Shown here in pieces: positions 10,133-18,804 of a stretch of 64,000 bases of DNA. Numbering within the stretch: position 1 is the first letter of the stretch; each line of letters begins with the position of its first letter. The DNA lies in assembly GCF_003667525.1 (NCBI RefSeq), contig NZ_RCUW01000005.1, positions 62,001 to 126,000 of the forward strand, in the 5' to 3' direction. This DNA is from Mycetocola_B reblochoni. Lineage in GTDB: Bacteria; Actinomycetota; Actinomycetes; Actinomycetales; Microbacteriaceae. The translations under genes were made by a program, and so were the position numbers. Under the pieces are notes generated by a model. It ran no database searches, was not told where the DNA came from, and saw only the letters and a program-made list of their open reading frames with translations.

Positions 10133-13100
10133 CCGTCGAGTCGTCCTTCCGGTCGTGTCGTCCGTGAGCGCAGCAGGGCGGTCACCGCGGCGAGCGCGCC
10201 CGGGTCGGTGAGCAGCTCGGCACCGCCGGGGGCAGTCCCTTCCGGCTCCGCCTCGGCCGCGGGTCGCGCCGTGGTGCACGCCTCGGCGATCCGGGCCAGC
10301 GTCCGCCGGGTGAAGATGTCGGACACGCTCGTGGCCCAGCCGCCCTCCCTCAGCAGGGAGACGAGGCGGATCGCTCGGATCGAGTCCCCGCCGAGGCGGA
10401 AGAAGTCGGCGTCGGCACCCGGAGGGTCGATGTCGAGCACCGTGGCGAACGCGGCCGCGACGGCACGCTCGGCGGCGGTACCGGCCGCCCTGCCCGTCTC
10501 GCTCCGCGCGGGGCGGGGCAGCGCGGCGACGTCGATCTTCCCCGTCGGAGTCAGAGGGAACGTCGTCAGGGGCACGATCGCGGCGGGGAGCAGGTGGCCG
10601 GGCAGCACGGCGGAGGCGGCGTCGAGGAGCGGCTCGGCACGGGCAGCGTCGCCGTCCGTGCCGGCTCCCGCGTCGCCGTCGACACGGACCCAGGCGAGCA
10701 GCCTGCTGTCGTCCGCGCGCACGAGCGCCTGGCGCACCCCGTCGAGCCGTTCGAGCGCGGCCTCGACCTCGCCCGGCTCGATCCGGTAGCCGCGCACCTT
10801 GAGCTGGTCGTCGCTCCTGCCCTCGTAGACGAGGTGCCCGCTCGGCAGCATCCGCACGACGTCCCCCGTCCGGTACAGGCGCGAGCCGTCGGTGCTCAGC
10901 GGGTGGGCGACGAAGCGCTCCGCGGTCCGTGAGGGCAGACCGAGGTAGCCCGCCGCCAGCTGCTCGCCCGCCAGGTAGAGCTCGCCCCTGGCCCCGTGCG
11001 GGCAGGGCAGGAGCCAGGAGTCGAGCACGATCGCGCTCGTGCCCTCGACGGCGCGGCCGATGGCCGAGCCGCCGCTGTGAGCTGCGACGGCGGCGCTCGC
11101 CGTGTCGTCGGGGTCCGTGGAGACGAGCCGGGTGGCGTCGACCGTCGACTCGGTGGGGCCGTAGTAGTTCTGGGCCCTGATCGGCCGCCCGTCGGAGGTG
11201 CGCGCGGCGCGGAGGCGCTCCCAGAGGGCCGGGGGGCAGGCCTCGCCGCCGACGTTGATCTGGGTGAGGCTGTGCCCGTCCGCGAGCAGGCCGTCGTCGA
11301 TGAGGGCCGCGACGACCGTGGGCGTCGAGTCGATCGCGGTCGCGCGCGTGCGCCGGATCTCCTGCACGCAGGCGCGCGGGTCCTGGGCGACGGCATGGTC
11401 GACGAGGACGACGCCGTGCCCCCAGCTGAGGGCGCTGAGCATGTCCCAGGAGCCGTCGAACACGAGCGGGAGCGTGAGCGCCGACCGGTGCTCCGCGTGG
11501 CCGTCGCCTCCGGGGAGGGGCCTGCCCCACATGTGGCTGCCGTAGCTGTGCAGGTGGCGGGCGAGGCCGGCCTGGGTGATGGCGACCGGCTTCGGCGCTC
11601 CCGTGGACCCCGAGGTGTGGATCACGTAGGCGAGCGCGTCGTCGGGGATCGCCCGGAGCCGGTCGCGCAGGGCCTGCTCCGCGGCGTCGTCGAGGGGAGC
11701 GCTCGCGGCGAGCCAGCGCGCGGCGCGCGCGGGGGTGAGGACGATCGGCGCGGCATCGTCCGGGGCCGCGGCCGTCAGGTGGGCGGTGATCGCCGCGGTC
11801 CGGCTCGCCGGCCAGGCGGGGTCGACGGGCACCCCGGGCCGGGCGGAGGCCGCCGCGGCGAGGTACCACGCCAGGCCGTCGGCGTCGCGGGGCAGGCCGA
11901 GGACGACGGGCTGGCCGACGGCGGCCCTGGTGCAGAGGACCGCCATCCGCGTGCGGACCTCGGCGTGCAGGCGGGCATGCGTCCAGAGCTGCTCGCCGTG
12001 GAGGAGGGCCGCCCGGTCGGGGTGGTCGGCGGCCGCGGCGCTGAGGCGTTCGTGCAGCCGCGGGGCGGGCGGCTGGGGCGCGGGCCCGCCGGGGCTGACC
12101 GAGACGCCGCTGCCGGTGCCGGTGCCGCTGCCGGTGCCGGTGCTGGAACGGGAACCGGCGGCGGTGAGCCGGGCGCTGGCGATGCGGGCGGCGGCTGCGG
12201 CGAGGGGCTCCCCCTCGGCGGCGTCGACGAGCGAGGCCACGCCGTCGACGACGAGGTCGGCGACGGCGCGCAGCGCCTCCCGCGAGCTCCCCTCCGGGGC
12301 GCGGAGGTGCAGCTGCAGCCCCGCCTCGTCGGCGAGGACGGAGATCGACACGTCGTCGACCGGGCCCTCGGCGACGGGGATCACGCGGCTGCTCAGCCCC
12401 TCCACCCGCGGCGGCGCCTCGAAGAGCTTGACGTTCAGCTCCGTGCCGGTCGCCGTCGTCCCCTCGGCGAGGTGGCCGTGCAGGGTCATCAGCTCCTCGG
12501 CGCGGTATCGTCCGTGCCGGCGCAGCAGGCGCCGTGCGGCGGCGACCTCGGCGAGCAGGGCGCGCGCGTCCGCCCCCCTGTCCACGGTCAGGGCGAGCGG
12601 GAGGACGTTGACCGTGCAGCTGGGCGCCCCGGCCGCGGCACCGGTGCGGTTCATCAGCGGAACGCCGAGCACGACGCGGCTCGCGCCCGACCACCGTGAC
12701 AGCGCGATCGCGTGCGCGGCGGCGAGGACGTCGACGAAGGTCGTGCCGGTGCGCTCGGCGAGCTCCTCCGGCCCCGCCCCCAGGTGCAGGACGAGCGGTT
12801 CGGCGTGCGCGGGTGGGGCCGAGGGGTCGCGGGGGAGTCGGAACGAGTGCACCGCCTCCGCGGCGGGGCGGGCCGTGGCCCAGTGCCGCCTGTCCTCCTC
12901 GGCCCGCGTGGAGGAGGCGTAGGCGGCCTCGAGCGCGACGACCTCGGCGGGGTCGGTCCAGGGGCGGGGCAGCTCGCCCTCGCCGCGGAGGTAGCGGTAC
13001 GCGCTGAGGAAGCGCCGGAGCACGGCGTGCACGCCGTAGCCGTCGAGCAGGACGTGGTGCACGACGAGCGACACGGCTGCCTCGTCGTCGGACAGCAGCC

Positions 13101-13542
13101 ACAGCCGCAGCCGGGCGAGGCAGTCGGCATCCGGCGCGAGCGGGGTGGAGGCGTCGGTGCGGGCGGCGGCCAGTGCGAGCGCCAGGGCGTCGTTGTCGCC
13201 CCTGACGTCATGGACCTCCAGGGTCACCCCGTTCCCCGGCACGAGCCGTGCGGCGTCCCCCTCCCCGGCACCGGACACCCGGAACCCCAGCCAGGGCGTC
13301 TCGGCGAGCACGCCGAGGATCGCACTGCGCAGCTCGCCGTGCGGCTCCTGCCCCGGCGCGCCCGCGGGGAGACCGGCCAGGTGCAGCACGTCGCCGACGA
13401 CGAAGTCGGTGGACGAGGGGTCGACCAGGCAGGCCGCCACGATCCCGCGCTGCGAGCCGGTGAGCGGAAGCGGCGCGGGCTCCGCGGGCAGCACCGCGGG
13501 GATGCGCACGGCCGGGTTCCGGGTGGAGGGGGAGGGGGTCAT
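10129..13542 (-). CDS. NRPS, first siderophore synthetase, C-A-PCP
   Basis: A 1137-residue NRPS with one complete module: condensation domain (residues about 25-450, HHVLLDGYG near 164), adenylation domain (about 510-1010, YVIHTSGSTG near 640, NYYGPTES near 795, PTGKIDV near 999) and a carrier domain (FFRLGGDSI near 1052). As the first synthetase it probably joins the dihydroxybenzoyl group, delivered by the stand-alone aryl carrier, to the first amino acid. A Gly/Ser/Thr-rich linker encoded by GGTGCCG-type repeats near 12110-12155 separates the C and A domains. The A domain carries an FDGSWD pocket motif and TVD after GPTE, similar to the A domain of the next synthetase, but I do not assign a substrate. 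The ATG lies 4 bp after the stop of the binding-protein gene. Confidence 0.93.
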   Translation of the reverse strand: MTPSPSTRNPAVRIPAVLPAEPAPLPLTGSQRGIVAACLVDPSSTDFVVGDVLHLAGLPAGAPGQEPHGELRSAILGVLAETPWLGFRVSGAGEGDAARLVPGNGVTLEVHDVRGDNDALALALAAARTDASTPLAPDADCLARLRLWLLSDDEAAVSLVVHHVLLDGYGVHAVLRRFLSAYRYLRGEGELPRPWTDPAEVVALEAAYASSTRAEEDRRHWATARPAAEAVHSFRLPRDPSAPPAHAEPLVLHLGAGPEELAERTGTTFVDVLAAAHAIALSRWSGASRVVLGVPLMNRTGAAAGAPSCTVNVLPLALTVDRGADARALLAEVAAARRLLRRHGRYRAEELMTLHGHLAEGTTATGTELNVKLFEAPPRVEGLSSRVIPVAEGPVDDVSISVLADEAGLQLHLRAPEGSSREALRAVADLVVDGVASLVDAAEGEPLAAAAARIASARLTAAGSRSSTGTGSGTGTGSGVSVSPGGPAPQPPAPRLHERLSAAAADHPDRAALLHGEQLWTHARLHAEVRTRMAVLCTRAAVGQPVVLGLPRDADGLAWYLAAAASARPGVPVDPAWPASRTAAITAHLTAAAPDDAAPIVLTPARAARWLAASAPLDDAAEQALRDRLRAIPDDALAYVIHTSGSTGAPKPVAITQAGLARHLHSYGSHMWGRPLPGGDGHAEHRSALTLPLVFDGSWDMLSALSWGHGVVLVDHAVAQDPRACVQEIRRTRATAIDSTPTVVAALIDDGLLADGHSLTQINVGGEACPPALWERLRAARTSDGRPIRAQNYYGPTESTVDATRLVSTDPDDTASAAVAAHSGGSAIGRAVEGTSAIVLDSWLLPCPHGARGELYLAGEQLAAGYLGLPSRTAERFVAHPLSTDGSRLYRTGDVVRMLPSGHLVYEGRSDDQLKVRGYRIEPGEVEAALERLDGVRQALVRADDSRLLAWVRVDGDAGAGTDGDAARAEPLLDAASAVLPGHLLPAAIVPLTTFPLTPTGKIDVAALPRPARSETGRAAGTAAERAVAAAFATVLDIDPPGADADFFRLGGDSIRAIRLVSLLREGGWATSVSDIFTRRTLARIAEACTTARPAAEAEPEGTAPGGAELLTDPGALAAVTALLRSRTTRPEGRLDG

Positions 13543-13546
13543 CGGC

Positions 13547-14533
13547 TCAGAGCTCGTCGAGGATGCCGTCGAGCTGGTCGAGGACGAGGATGCCGGTCTC
13601 GTAGCGGTCGGCGAAGAAGTAGCTCACGCCGAAGCTGCGCCCGTCGACGACGGCGGGGAGCTCCGTGTACGTGGGCACGGACTCCAGCTCCTCGGCCCCG
13701 AGGCCCGGCTGTCCGTCGACGGTCTTCTCGGTGAGGATGACGCTGTCGTCGCTCAGCGTGCCGAGCTCCTCGGTCGAGATGTCCACCCCGTTGCTGTCGG
13801 TCACCTCGGCGGCGATCGGGTCGATCGTGGCCCCGGCGTCGGTGAGGATGCCGCCGAGCCAGGAGATCGGCGTGTACACGGTCACGGTGCCCTCGTAGTG
13901 GTCGATGGGCGCGAAGGTCACCTGATCGAGGACATCCGCGTGCTCGCTGGCGATCTCCGCCGCCTTGGCGTCGTACTCGGACTTCGCCTTCTCCGCCTCG
14001 GCGCCGGAGCCGACGATCTCGGCGATCTCCAGGGTCGCGTCCTTCGTCGACGCGGACCCCTCGGCGAGGACGAACACCGTCGGGGCGATGCCGGACAGGC
14101 GCTCGTACTCGTCCCTGGACTCCGGGGAGATCTCCTCCGTCGTTCCCGCGCGAACGAAGCCGATGATGAGCTCGGGCTCGGCGGCGGAGATGGCCTCGTA
14201 GTCCCAGCCGTCGGGGCCGAGCACGATGGGCAGATCCTTCACGGCGTCGTACTCGTCGGGAAGCAGCCCCTCAGGGTTGTCGCCGTCTGCCGTCGCGACG
14301 GGGGTGATCCCCGCGCTCAGCAGCGGTCCGACCGCGCCCTCGAGCGCGACGACGGTGCCCGGCTCGGCGGGGATGTCGACGGGACCGAAGGCGGTGTCGA
14401 CGGAGACGGTCTCGGAGCTGGAGGTCGTTCCGGCATCGTCGGCGGACTGCGCGCTGCAGCCGGTGAGGACGAGCGCCGAGGTGAGGAGCGTCGCCGCGAG
14501 GGCCGTGCGGCGGCGGGTGGGGGGACGGGTCAT
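13547..14533 (-). CDS. Siderophore ABC transporter substrate-binding lipoprotein
   Basis: A 328-residue extracellular binding protein of the FepB/FhuD type (iron-siderophore, cluster A-II). A short basic N-terminus and hydrophobic stretch end in the lipobox LTGC near residue 26, so the mature protein should be lipid-anchored on the outer face of the membrane. The rest has the two-lobed periplasmic-binding pattern, beginning with a segment like FGPVDIPAEPGTVVALEG and including the EPELIIGF strand. The ATG at 14533 has GGAAGG seven bases upstream, which favours it over other starts. It lies inside the siderophore operon, between the aryl carrier gene and the first NRPS. No FecCD-type permease is present in the window; one may lie past the left edge. 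Confidence 0.88.
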   Translation of the reverse strand: MTRPPTRRRTALAATLLTSALVLTGCSAQSADDAGTTSSSETVSVDTAFGPVDIPAEPGTVVALEGAVGPLLSAGITPVATADGDNPEGLLPDEYDAVKDLPIVLGPDGWDYEAISAAEPELIIGFVRAGTTEEISPESRDEYERLSGIAPTVFVLAEGSASTKDATLEIAEIVGSGAEAEKAKSEYDAKAAEIASEHADVLDQVTFAPIDHYEGTVTVYTPISWLGGILTDAGATIDPIAAEVTDSNGVDISTEELGTLSDDSVILTEKTVDGQPGLGAEELESVPTYTELPAVVDGRSFGVSYFFADRYETGILVLDQLDGILDEL

Positions 14534-14642
14534 GGTGGTGCCTTCCTGTGCTGTGTGGTGCAGTGCGGTGTGGTGCTGCGGTGGGCGGGTCGGTTGCGCC
14601 GGTCGAGCCGGTCGCGCTTGTCGCGGCTGGTGCGGCGGCGGG

Positions 14643-14861
14643 TCAGCGCTCGGCGCCGAGCACGTCGAGCAGCTCGGCGACGGTGCCCGCACCGGCGACG
14701 GCGGCGAAGTCGAGGGACGGCCGCTCGGCGCGCCAGCCCTCCGTCAGCCGCATGAGCCGGACGGAGTCGATCCCGAGGTCGAACAGCTCCTCGGCGGGGT
14801 CGACGGAGTCCAGGCCGGAGGCCAGCCGGAGCTGCTCGAGGACGTCGGCTGCGCGGATCAT
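14643..14861 (-). CDS. Stand-alone aryl carrier protein (ArCP)
   Basis: A 72-residue carrier protein with the phosphopantetheine attachment motif LFDLGIDSVRLMRL; the serine, near residue 33, is the attachment site. In enterobactin-type systems this domain is the C-terminal half of EntB, but the isochorismatase in this operon lacks it, so this small gene most likely supplies the carrier. It would be loaded with 2,3-dihydroxybenzoate by the DHB-AMP ligase and would present it to the first condensation domain. Its ATG overlaps the stop of the ABC ATPase gene as ATGA. The D/I before the serine (GIDSV), rather than the GGDS seen in the peptidyl carriers nearby, fits an aryl carrier. Confidence 0.85.
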   Translation of the reverse strand: MIRAADVLEQLRLASGLDSVDPAEELFDLGIDSVRLMRLTEGWRAERPSLDFAAVAGAGTVAELLDVLGAER

Positions 14862-15706
14862 GAGGGTGTCCTTTCGGCTCCGGCCGTGGCGGCCGGTCGG
14901 GGGAGGATGACGGGGGCGCCCGTCACGGGGTCGTCGATCACGTCCGAGTGGAGCGCGAAGACCTCGCCGAGAAGCGCGGGCGTCACCACCTCCGCCGGGG
15001 CGCCCTGGGCGCGGACGCCTCCGCCGCCGAGGACGACGATCTCGTCGGCGAAGGCCGTGGCGAGATTGAGGTCGTGCAGCACCGCGACGATGGTCCTGCC
15101 CTCCCCGGCGAGGGAGCGCGCCAGCTCGAGCAGCGCCGCCTGGTGGGCCAGGTCGAGGAACGCCGTCGGCTCGTCCAGCAGCAGCACGGGCGCGTCCTGG
15201 GCGAGCACGAGTGCGATCCAGGCCCGCTGCCGCTGGCCGCCGGAGAGTGAGGAGAGCGGCCGGTCCGCGAGCTCGTCCAGCCCGAGCCGCGACAGGGCCG
15301 CGTCGACGGCGGCGTGGTCGGCGGCGCGCAGCGGAGCGAAGGGGGAGCGGTGCGGACCCCTGCCGCGCTCGACCAGCCCGCGCACGATGACGCCGTCCGG
15401 CGCCGTGGGGGACTGCGGCAGGAACGCCACCCGGCGGGCGAAGGCCTTGCGCGGGATCGTGCCGGCCTCCGCACCGTCGAGCAGGACGCTTCCGGTGTGC
15501 GGCATCTGCCGGGCCAGGCAGGACAGCAGCGTCGACTTGCCGCTGCCGTTCGGGCCGATGACGGCGGTGAACCGGCCGCGCGGCAGCTCGAGCGTCACCT
15601 CGGCCAGCGCGGCGGTCTCGCCGTCGTAGCTCGCCGACAGCGATCGGCAGGCGATCGTGGCTCCGCCGTCGGGGGCCGACGACGCGAGGGGCGTCGACGT
15701 GCTCAT
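14858..15706 (-). CDS. Siderophore ABC transporter ATP-binding protein (FepC-like)
   Basis: A 282-residue ABC ATPase of the iron-siderophore family. Walker A is GPNGSGKST, the Q-loop is LPQSPTAPDG, the signature is LSGGQRQRAWIAL, Walker B is VLLLDEPTAFLD and the switch region is VLHDLN. It should power import of the ferric siderophore together with the binding lipoprotein encoded just downstream. The cognate membrane permease is not in the window. The start ATG at 15706 overlaps the stop of the fused ligase-monooxygenase gene (ATGA); the frame extends further upstream, but that would run deep into the preceding gene. Placed among biosynthetic genes, it is likely iron-regulated with them. Confidence 0.9.
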   Translation of the reverse strand: MSTSTPLASSAPDGGATIACRSLSASYDGETAALAEVTLELPRGRFTAVIGPNGSGKSTLLSCLARQMPHTGSVLLDGAEAGTIPRKAFARRVAFLPQSPTAPDGVIVRGLVERGRGPHRSPFAPLRAADHAAVDAALSRLGLDELADRPLSSLSGGQRQRAWIALVLAQDAPVLLLDEPTAFLDLAHQAALLELARSLAGEGRTIVAVLHDLNLATAFADEIVVLGGGGVRAQGAPAEVVTPALLGEVFALHSDVIDDPVTGAPVILPRPAATAGAERTPS

Positions 15707-18700
15707 CGTGCCTCCACCCGCTCGCGTGCGGCGCTCCCGTGCCCGTCCGCTCGCCCGTGTGCTGACGCGGCGTCCGGTGCCACGAGCAGGGTGTCGACGA
15801 CCTCGCCCGCCCGCAGCGCCACCCCGGACAGCAGCGTCGTCGAGATCCCGTGCTGGTGACCGCTGGAGCCGAGCGAGAACAACCGTCCCTCGGCGGGGCA
15901 CCGCCAGCGCAGCGCGTAGTCGCGCTCGGCCACCGGCCGGCCGGCCGCGTCGCGGACGAGGGACGCGGCCGAGGCGCCGAGCAACTCGGAGGGGTCGAAG
16001 GCGCGGTATCCGGTCGCGGCCACGACGACGTCGGCGGCGACACTCGTGCCGCCCCCGTCGAGCTCGTGCTCGATGTCGACCGTGAGCAGGCCGGTCCCGT
16101 CCGCGTCGTCCGTCCGCGCGCCGACCCGGGCGATGCGGGAGGCGTCGTGGATCACGAGCCGCCGCCGGCCGGCCCAGCTGTCCGCGTACTCGGTGTCGTA
16201 CAGCTCCTGAAGCGTGTTCTCGTGCACGACCGAGTAGTTGGTGTTGCGGTGCTCCGCGTCCAGGCGCTCCCTGACGGGGGCGGGGGCGTCGAAGAGCCGG
16301 TCGACCGCGTCGTGGTCGAAGATGCGGTTCGCGTACGGCGTCGCGTCGGAGGGGATGAGGCCGAAGCGGGAGTGCACGAGGTGCACCGTCGCGGAGGGGT
16401 GGCGCGTCCGCAGGTCGAGGGCGACCTCCGCCGCCGACTGGCCCCCGCCGATGACGACGAGCTGCGGCCCGCCCTCGCGGCGGGCGTCGACGGGGATGTC
16501 GTCGATCTCGTGCAGGTACCGTGACGAGTGCAGCAGCCGCGGGTGCGAGCCGAACTCCGCGGGCGTGTGCGCGCGCAGCCCCGCGGCGGCGACCACGTCC
16601 CGCGCACGGAACAGGCGCGGGCCCCCGGCGGTGGCGGCCCGGACCAGGTAGCCGACGATCGTACCGCCCTCGACGACGGGCTCGACGGACTCCACCCGGT
16701 GGCCGTAGCGCACGCTGTCGCCGAGCCGCTCCGCCGCCCAGCGCAGGTAGGCGGCGAACTCGGCCCGGAGCGGCGCGGTGCTGCCCCGGTTGAAGAAGTC
16801 GTGGATGCGGCCCTGCTCGACGAGGAAGTTGAGGAAGCTCAGCTCCGAGCGCGGGTTGCGGAAGGTCACGAGGTCCTTGGCGAAGGACACCTGCAGGCTC
16901 GCGCCCGGCAGGAGCATCCCCGTGTGCCAGCCGGGCCCGTCGGCGGCGTCGAGGAACAGCGCGCGCGGTGCGCGGTCCCGGGGCACGTCGCGCAGCGCGG
17001 CGGCGACGGCCATGTTCGCCGGCCCGAAGCCGATCCCGAGTACGTCGACCTCCTCGACGTCCACCTCGGTGTCGGCCCCGTCGGCGGACCGTCCGGATGC
17101 CGCGGTCGTGCTGCCCGCGGTCGCGTCCACAGTGCTCGCCGCGTCACCGTCCCCGCCGGTCGCCCGCCGGTCGATCTTGCCGACGGCGGTCTGCGGCAAG
17201 CGGTCGACGAGGTGGAAGCGGGCGGGGATCTTGAAGTCGGCCAGCGAGGCGTCCCTGAGGTGGCGCCGCAGCGTCCGCGTGTCGACGCCGTCGGCGTCCG
17301 GCTTGGCGACGACGTACGCTTCGACGCGCTCGCCGAGGACCTCGTCCTCGATGCCGCGGACGCAGACATCGGCCACGCCGGGGTGGCGCAGCAGCGCCGA
17401 CTCCACCTCGGCGGGCGCCACCTTCTCGCCGCCGCGATTGATCTGCTCTTTCACCCGGCCGACGACCGTCAGGTCGCCCTCGGCGGTGCGCGTGACGATG
17501 TCGCCGGTCCGGTAGTGGCCGTCCGCGCAGAACGACGCCTCGCCCGCCGCTCCCGCGCGGTAGTACGCCGGGATCGTGTACGGACCGGCGACCTGCAGCT
17601 CGCCGGGTGTCCCCGGCGGCACCTCGGCGCCGTCGGCATCGACCACCCTGACCCGGTCCGCCGGCGACATCGGACGGCCCTGCGTCCGGACGATCAGCTC
17701 CTCCTCCGCCTCGAGCGGGGTGTAGCAGACCAGCCCCTCGGCCATGCCGTACACCTGCTGCAGCGGTGCGAGCTCGCGGTGCACGCGCCGCGCGATGCTC
17801 GGCGCCAGCCGGGCGCCCCCGACGAGAATCCGTGTCAGCGCCCGCCGGGGGAAGGACTCCGCGTCCAGCCAGCTGTGCACGAGGGGAGGGACGGCCTGCA
17901 CGTGCGTGACGCCGTGCTCCGTGATCGCCGCCCCGACGGTCACGGCATCGGGCGCGGACGGCACGACGACGTGGCCGCCGACGGCCAGCACACCCATCCA
18001 GCCCGGCGACGACATCGGGAAGTTGTGCGTCAGGGGGATGGCCGGCAGCAGCACGGTCGAGGAGTCGAAGCCGCAGACCTCGGTGCTGCGCAGGAACGAG
18101 TACGCGTACTCCCTGTGGGCGCGGGGGATGAGCTTCGACGGTCCCGTCGTGCCGCCGGAGAGCTGGAAGAACGCCAGCGCGGAGGCATCGCCCGTGCCGG
18201 GGGCGACGGTCGCCGCGGGCGGGGAGGGCGCGCGCCGCTGCTCCGCGAGTCGCAGGCAGAGCCCTGTCGGCCAGTCCAGCGTGACGATCCCCGGCGCTCC
18301 GGCGGCGGTCTCGGTGCGCAGGCGCTCGCCCGAGCGCGCGTCGAGGCCGGGGAGCTCGCCGAGCAGGTGCACGCTCGCACGCGCGGTCCGTGCCACGTGC
18401 ACGATCTCGCTTGCCCGGTGCGCCGGAAGCGCGAAGGCCGGCACGGCGCCCATACGGAGCAGGGCGATCGTCAGGACGATGACGTCGAGACCGTTCGGCA
18501 GGTGCAGGACGAGCCGGGTGCCTCGCTCGACGCCGGCGTCGGCGAGCGCACCCGCCGCGGCGTCGACGAGCGTGCCCAGCTCGGCGTGGCTCACCGTCCG
18601 GCCGTCCGCGGTGACCGCGGGGGCGTCGGCCCCTGCGCGCAGCCCCGGCGCGAGCAGCAGCTCGTCGATCGTCGACGTGCCCCACAGGCCGTCGGCGAGG

Positions 18701-18804
18701 TAGCGCGCGGCCGCCGTCGCGGGATGGCGGAGGTAATCCTGGTCGCCCGCGTCGTGGAGGGGGGCGCCGTCCGACGGCCGGGTCCGGTCCGTGGTGGGTG
18801 TCAT
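15703..18804 (-). CDS. 2,3-dihydroxybenzoate-AMP ligase fused to L-ornithine/lysine N-monooxygenase
   Basis: A 1033-residue single open frame joining two siderophore enzymes. Residues about 1-550 are an EntE/DhbE-type ligase: HNFPMSSPG (the Asn that contacts the aryl acid in this family), FFQLSGGTTGPSKLIPR, YGMAEGLVCYT, YRTGDI, and the catalytic lysine in VGKIDRR near 543. A linker rich in Ala, Ser, Thr and Asp follows (about 550-585). Residues about 585-1033 are an SidA/PvdA/IucD-type flavin monooxygenase with GIGFGPAN (FAD, about 591), VVIGGGQSAAEVA (NADPH, about 783), ATGYR (about 930) and HGISTTLLS near the end. The protein should adenylate DHB and also N-hydroxylate ornithine or lysine, which points to a mixed catechol-hydroxamate product. 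There is no stop or frame change between the parts. The ATG overlaps the isochorismate synthase stop. Confidence 0.92.
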   Translation of the reverse strand: MTPTTDRTRPSDGAPLHDAGDQDYLRHPATAAARYLADGLWGTSTIDELLLAPGLRAGADAPAVTADGRTVSHAELGTLVDAAAGALADAGVERGTRLVLHLPNGLDVIVLTIALLRMGAVPAFALPAHRASEIVHVARTARASVHLLGELPGLDARSGERLRTETAAGAPGIVTLDWPTGLCLRLAEQRRAPSPPAATVAPGTGDASALAFFQLSGGTTGPSKLIPRAHREYAYSFLRSTEVCGFDSSTVLLPAIPLTHNFPMSSPGWMGVLAVGGHVVVPSAPDAVTVGAAITEHGVTHVQAVPPLVHSWLDAESFPRRALTRILVGGARLAPSIARRVHRELAPLQQVYGMAEGLVCYTPLEAEEELIVRTQGRPMSPADRVRVVDADGAEVPPGTPGELQVAGPYTIPAYYRAGAAGEASFCADGHYRTGDIVTRTAEGDLTVVGRVKEQINRGGEKVAPAEVESALLRHPGVADVCVRGIEDEVLGERVEAYVVAKPDADGVDTRTLRRHLRDASLADFKIPARFHLVDRLPQTAVGKIDRRATGGDGDAASTVDATAGSTTAASGRSADGADTEVDVEEVDVLGIGFGPANMAVAAALRDVPRDRAPRALFLDAADGPGWHTGMLLPGASLQVSFAKDLVTFRNPRSELSFLNFLVEQGRIHDFFNRGSTAPLRAEFAAYLRWAAERLGDSVRYGHRVESVEPVVEGGTIVGYLVRAATAGGPRLFRARDVVAAAGLRAHTPAEFGSHPRLLHSSRYLHEIDDIPVDARREGGPQLVVIGGGQSAAEVALDLRTRHPSATVHLVHSRFGLIPSDATPYANRIFDHDAVDRLFDAPAPVRERLDAEHRNTNYSVVHENTLQELYDTEYADSWAGRRRLVIHDASRIARVGARTDDADGTGLLTVDIEHELDGGGTSVAADVVVAATGYRAFDPSELLGASAASLVRDAAGRPVAERDYALRWRCPAEGRLFSLGSSGHQHGISTTLLSGVALRAGEVVDTLLVAPDAASAHGRADGHGSAARERVEAR

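Noticed and set aside
1847..13102. A single 3751-residue open frame on the minus strand
   Set aside because: The part upstream of 10132 is Arg/Pro-rich nonsense in a different frame of the first NRPS gene. The real protein starts at the ATG overlapping the preceding stop, where condensation-domain homology begins.
10129..13542. Assigning amino-acid substrates to the NRPS adenylation domains
   Set aside because: Pocket residues around FDGSWD/FDAHWD and TVD/AVD after GPTE can be read, but the alignment to known codes is uncertain by eye, so no substrate is claimed.
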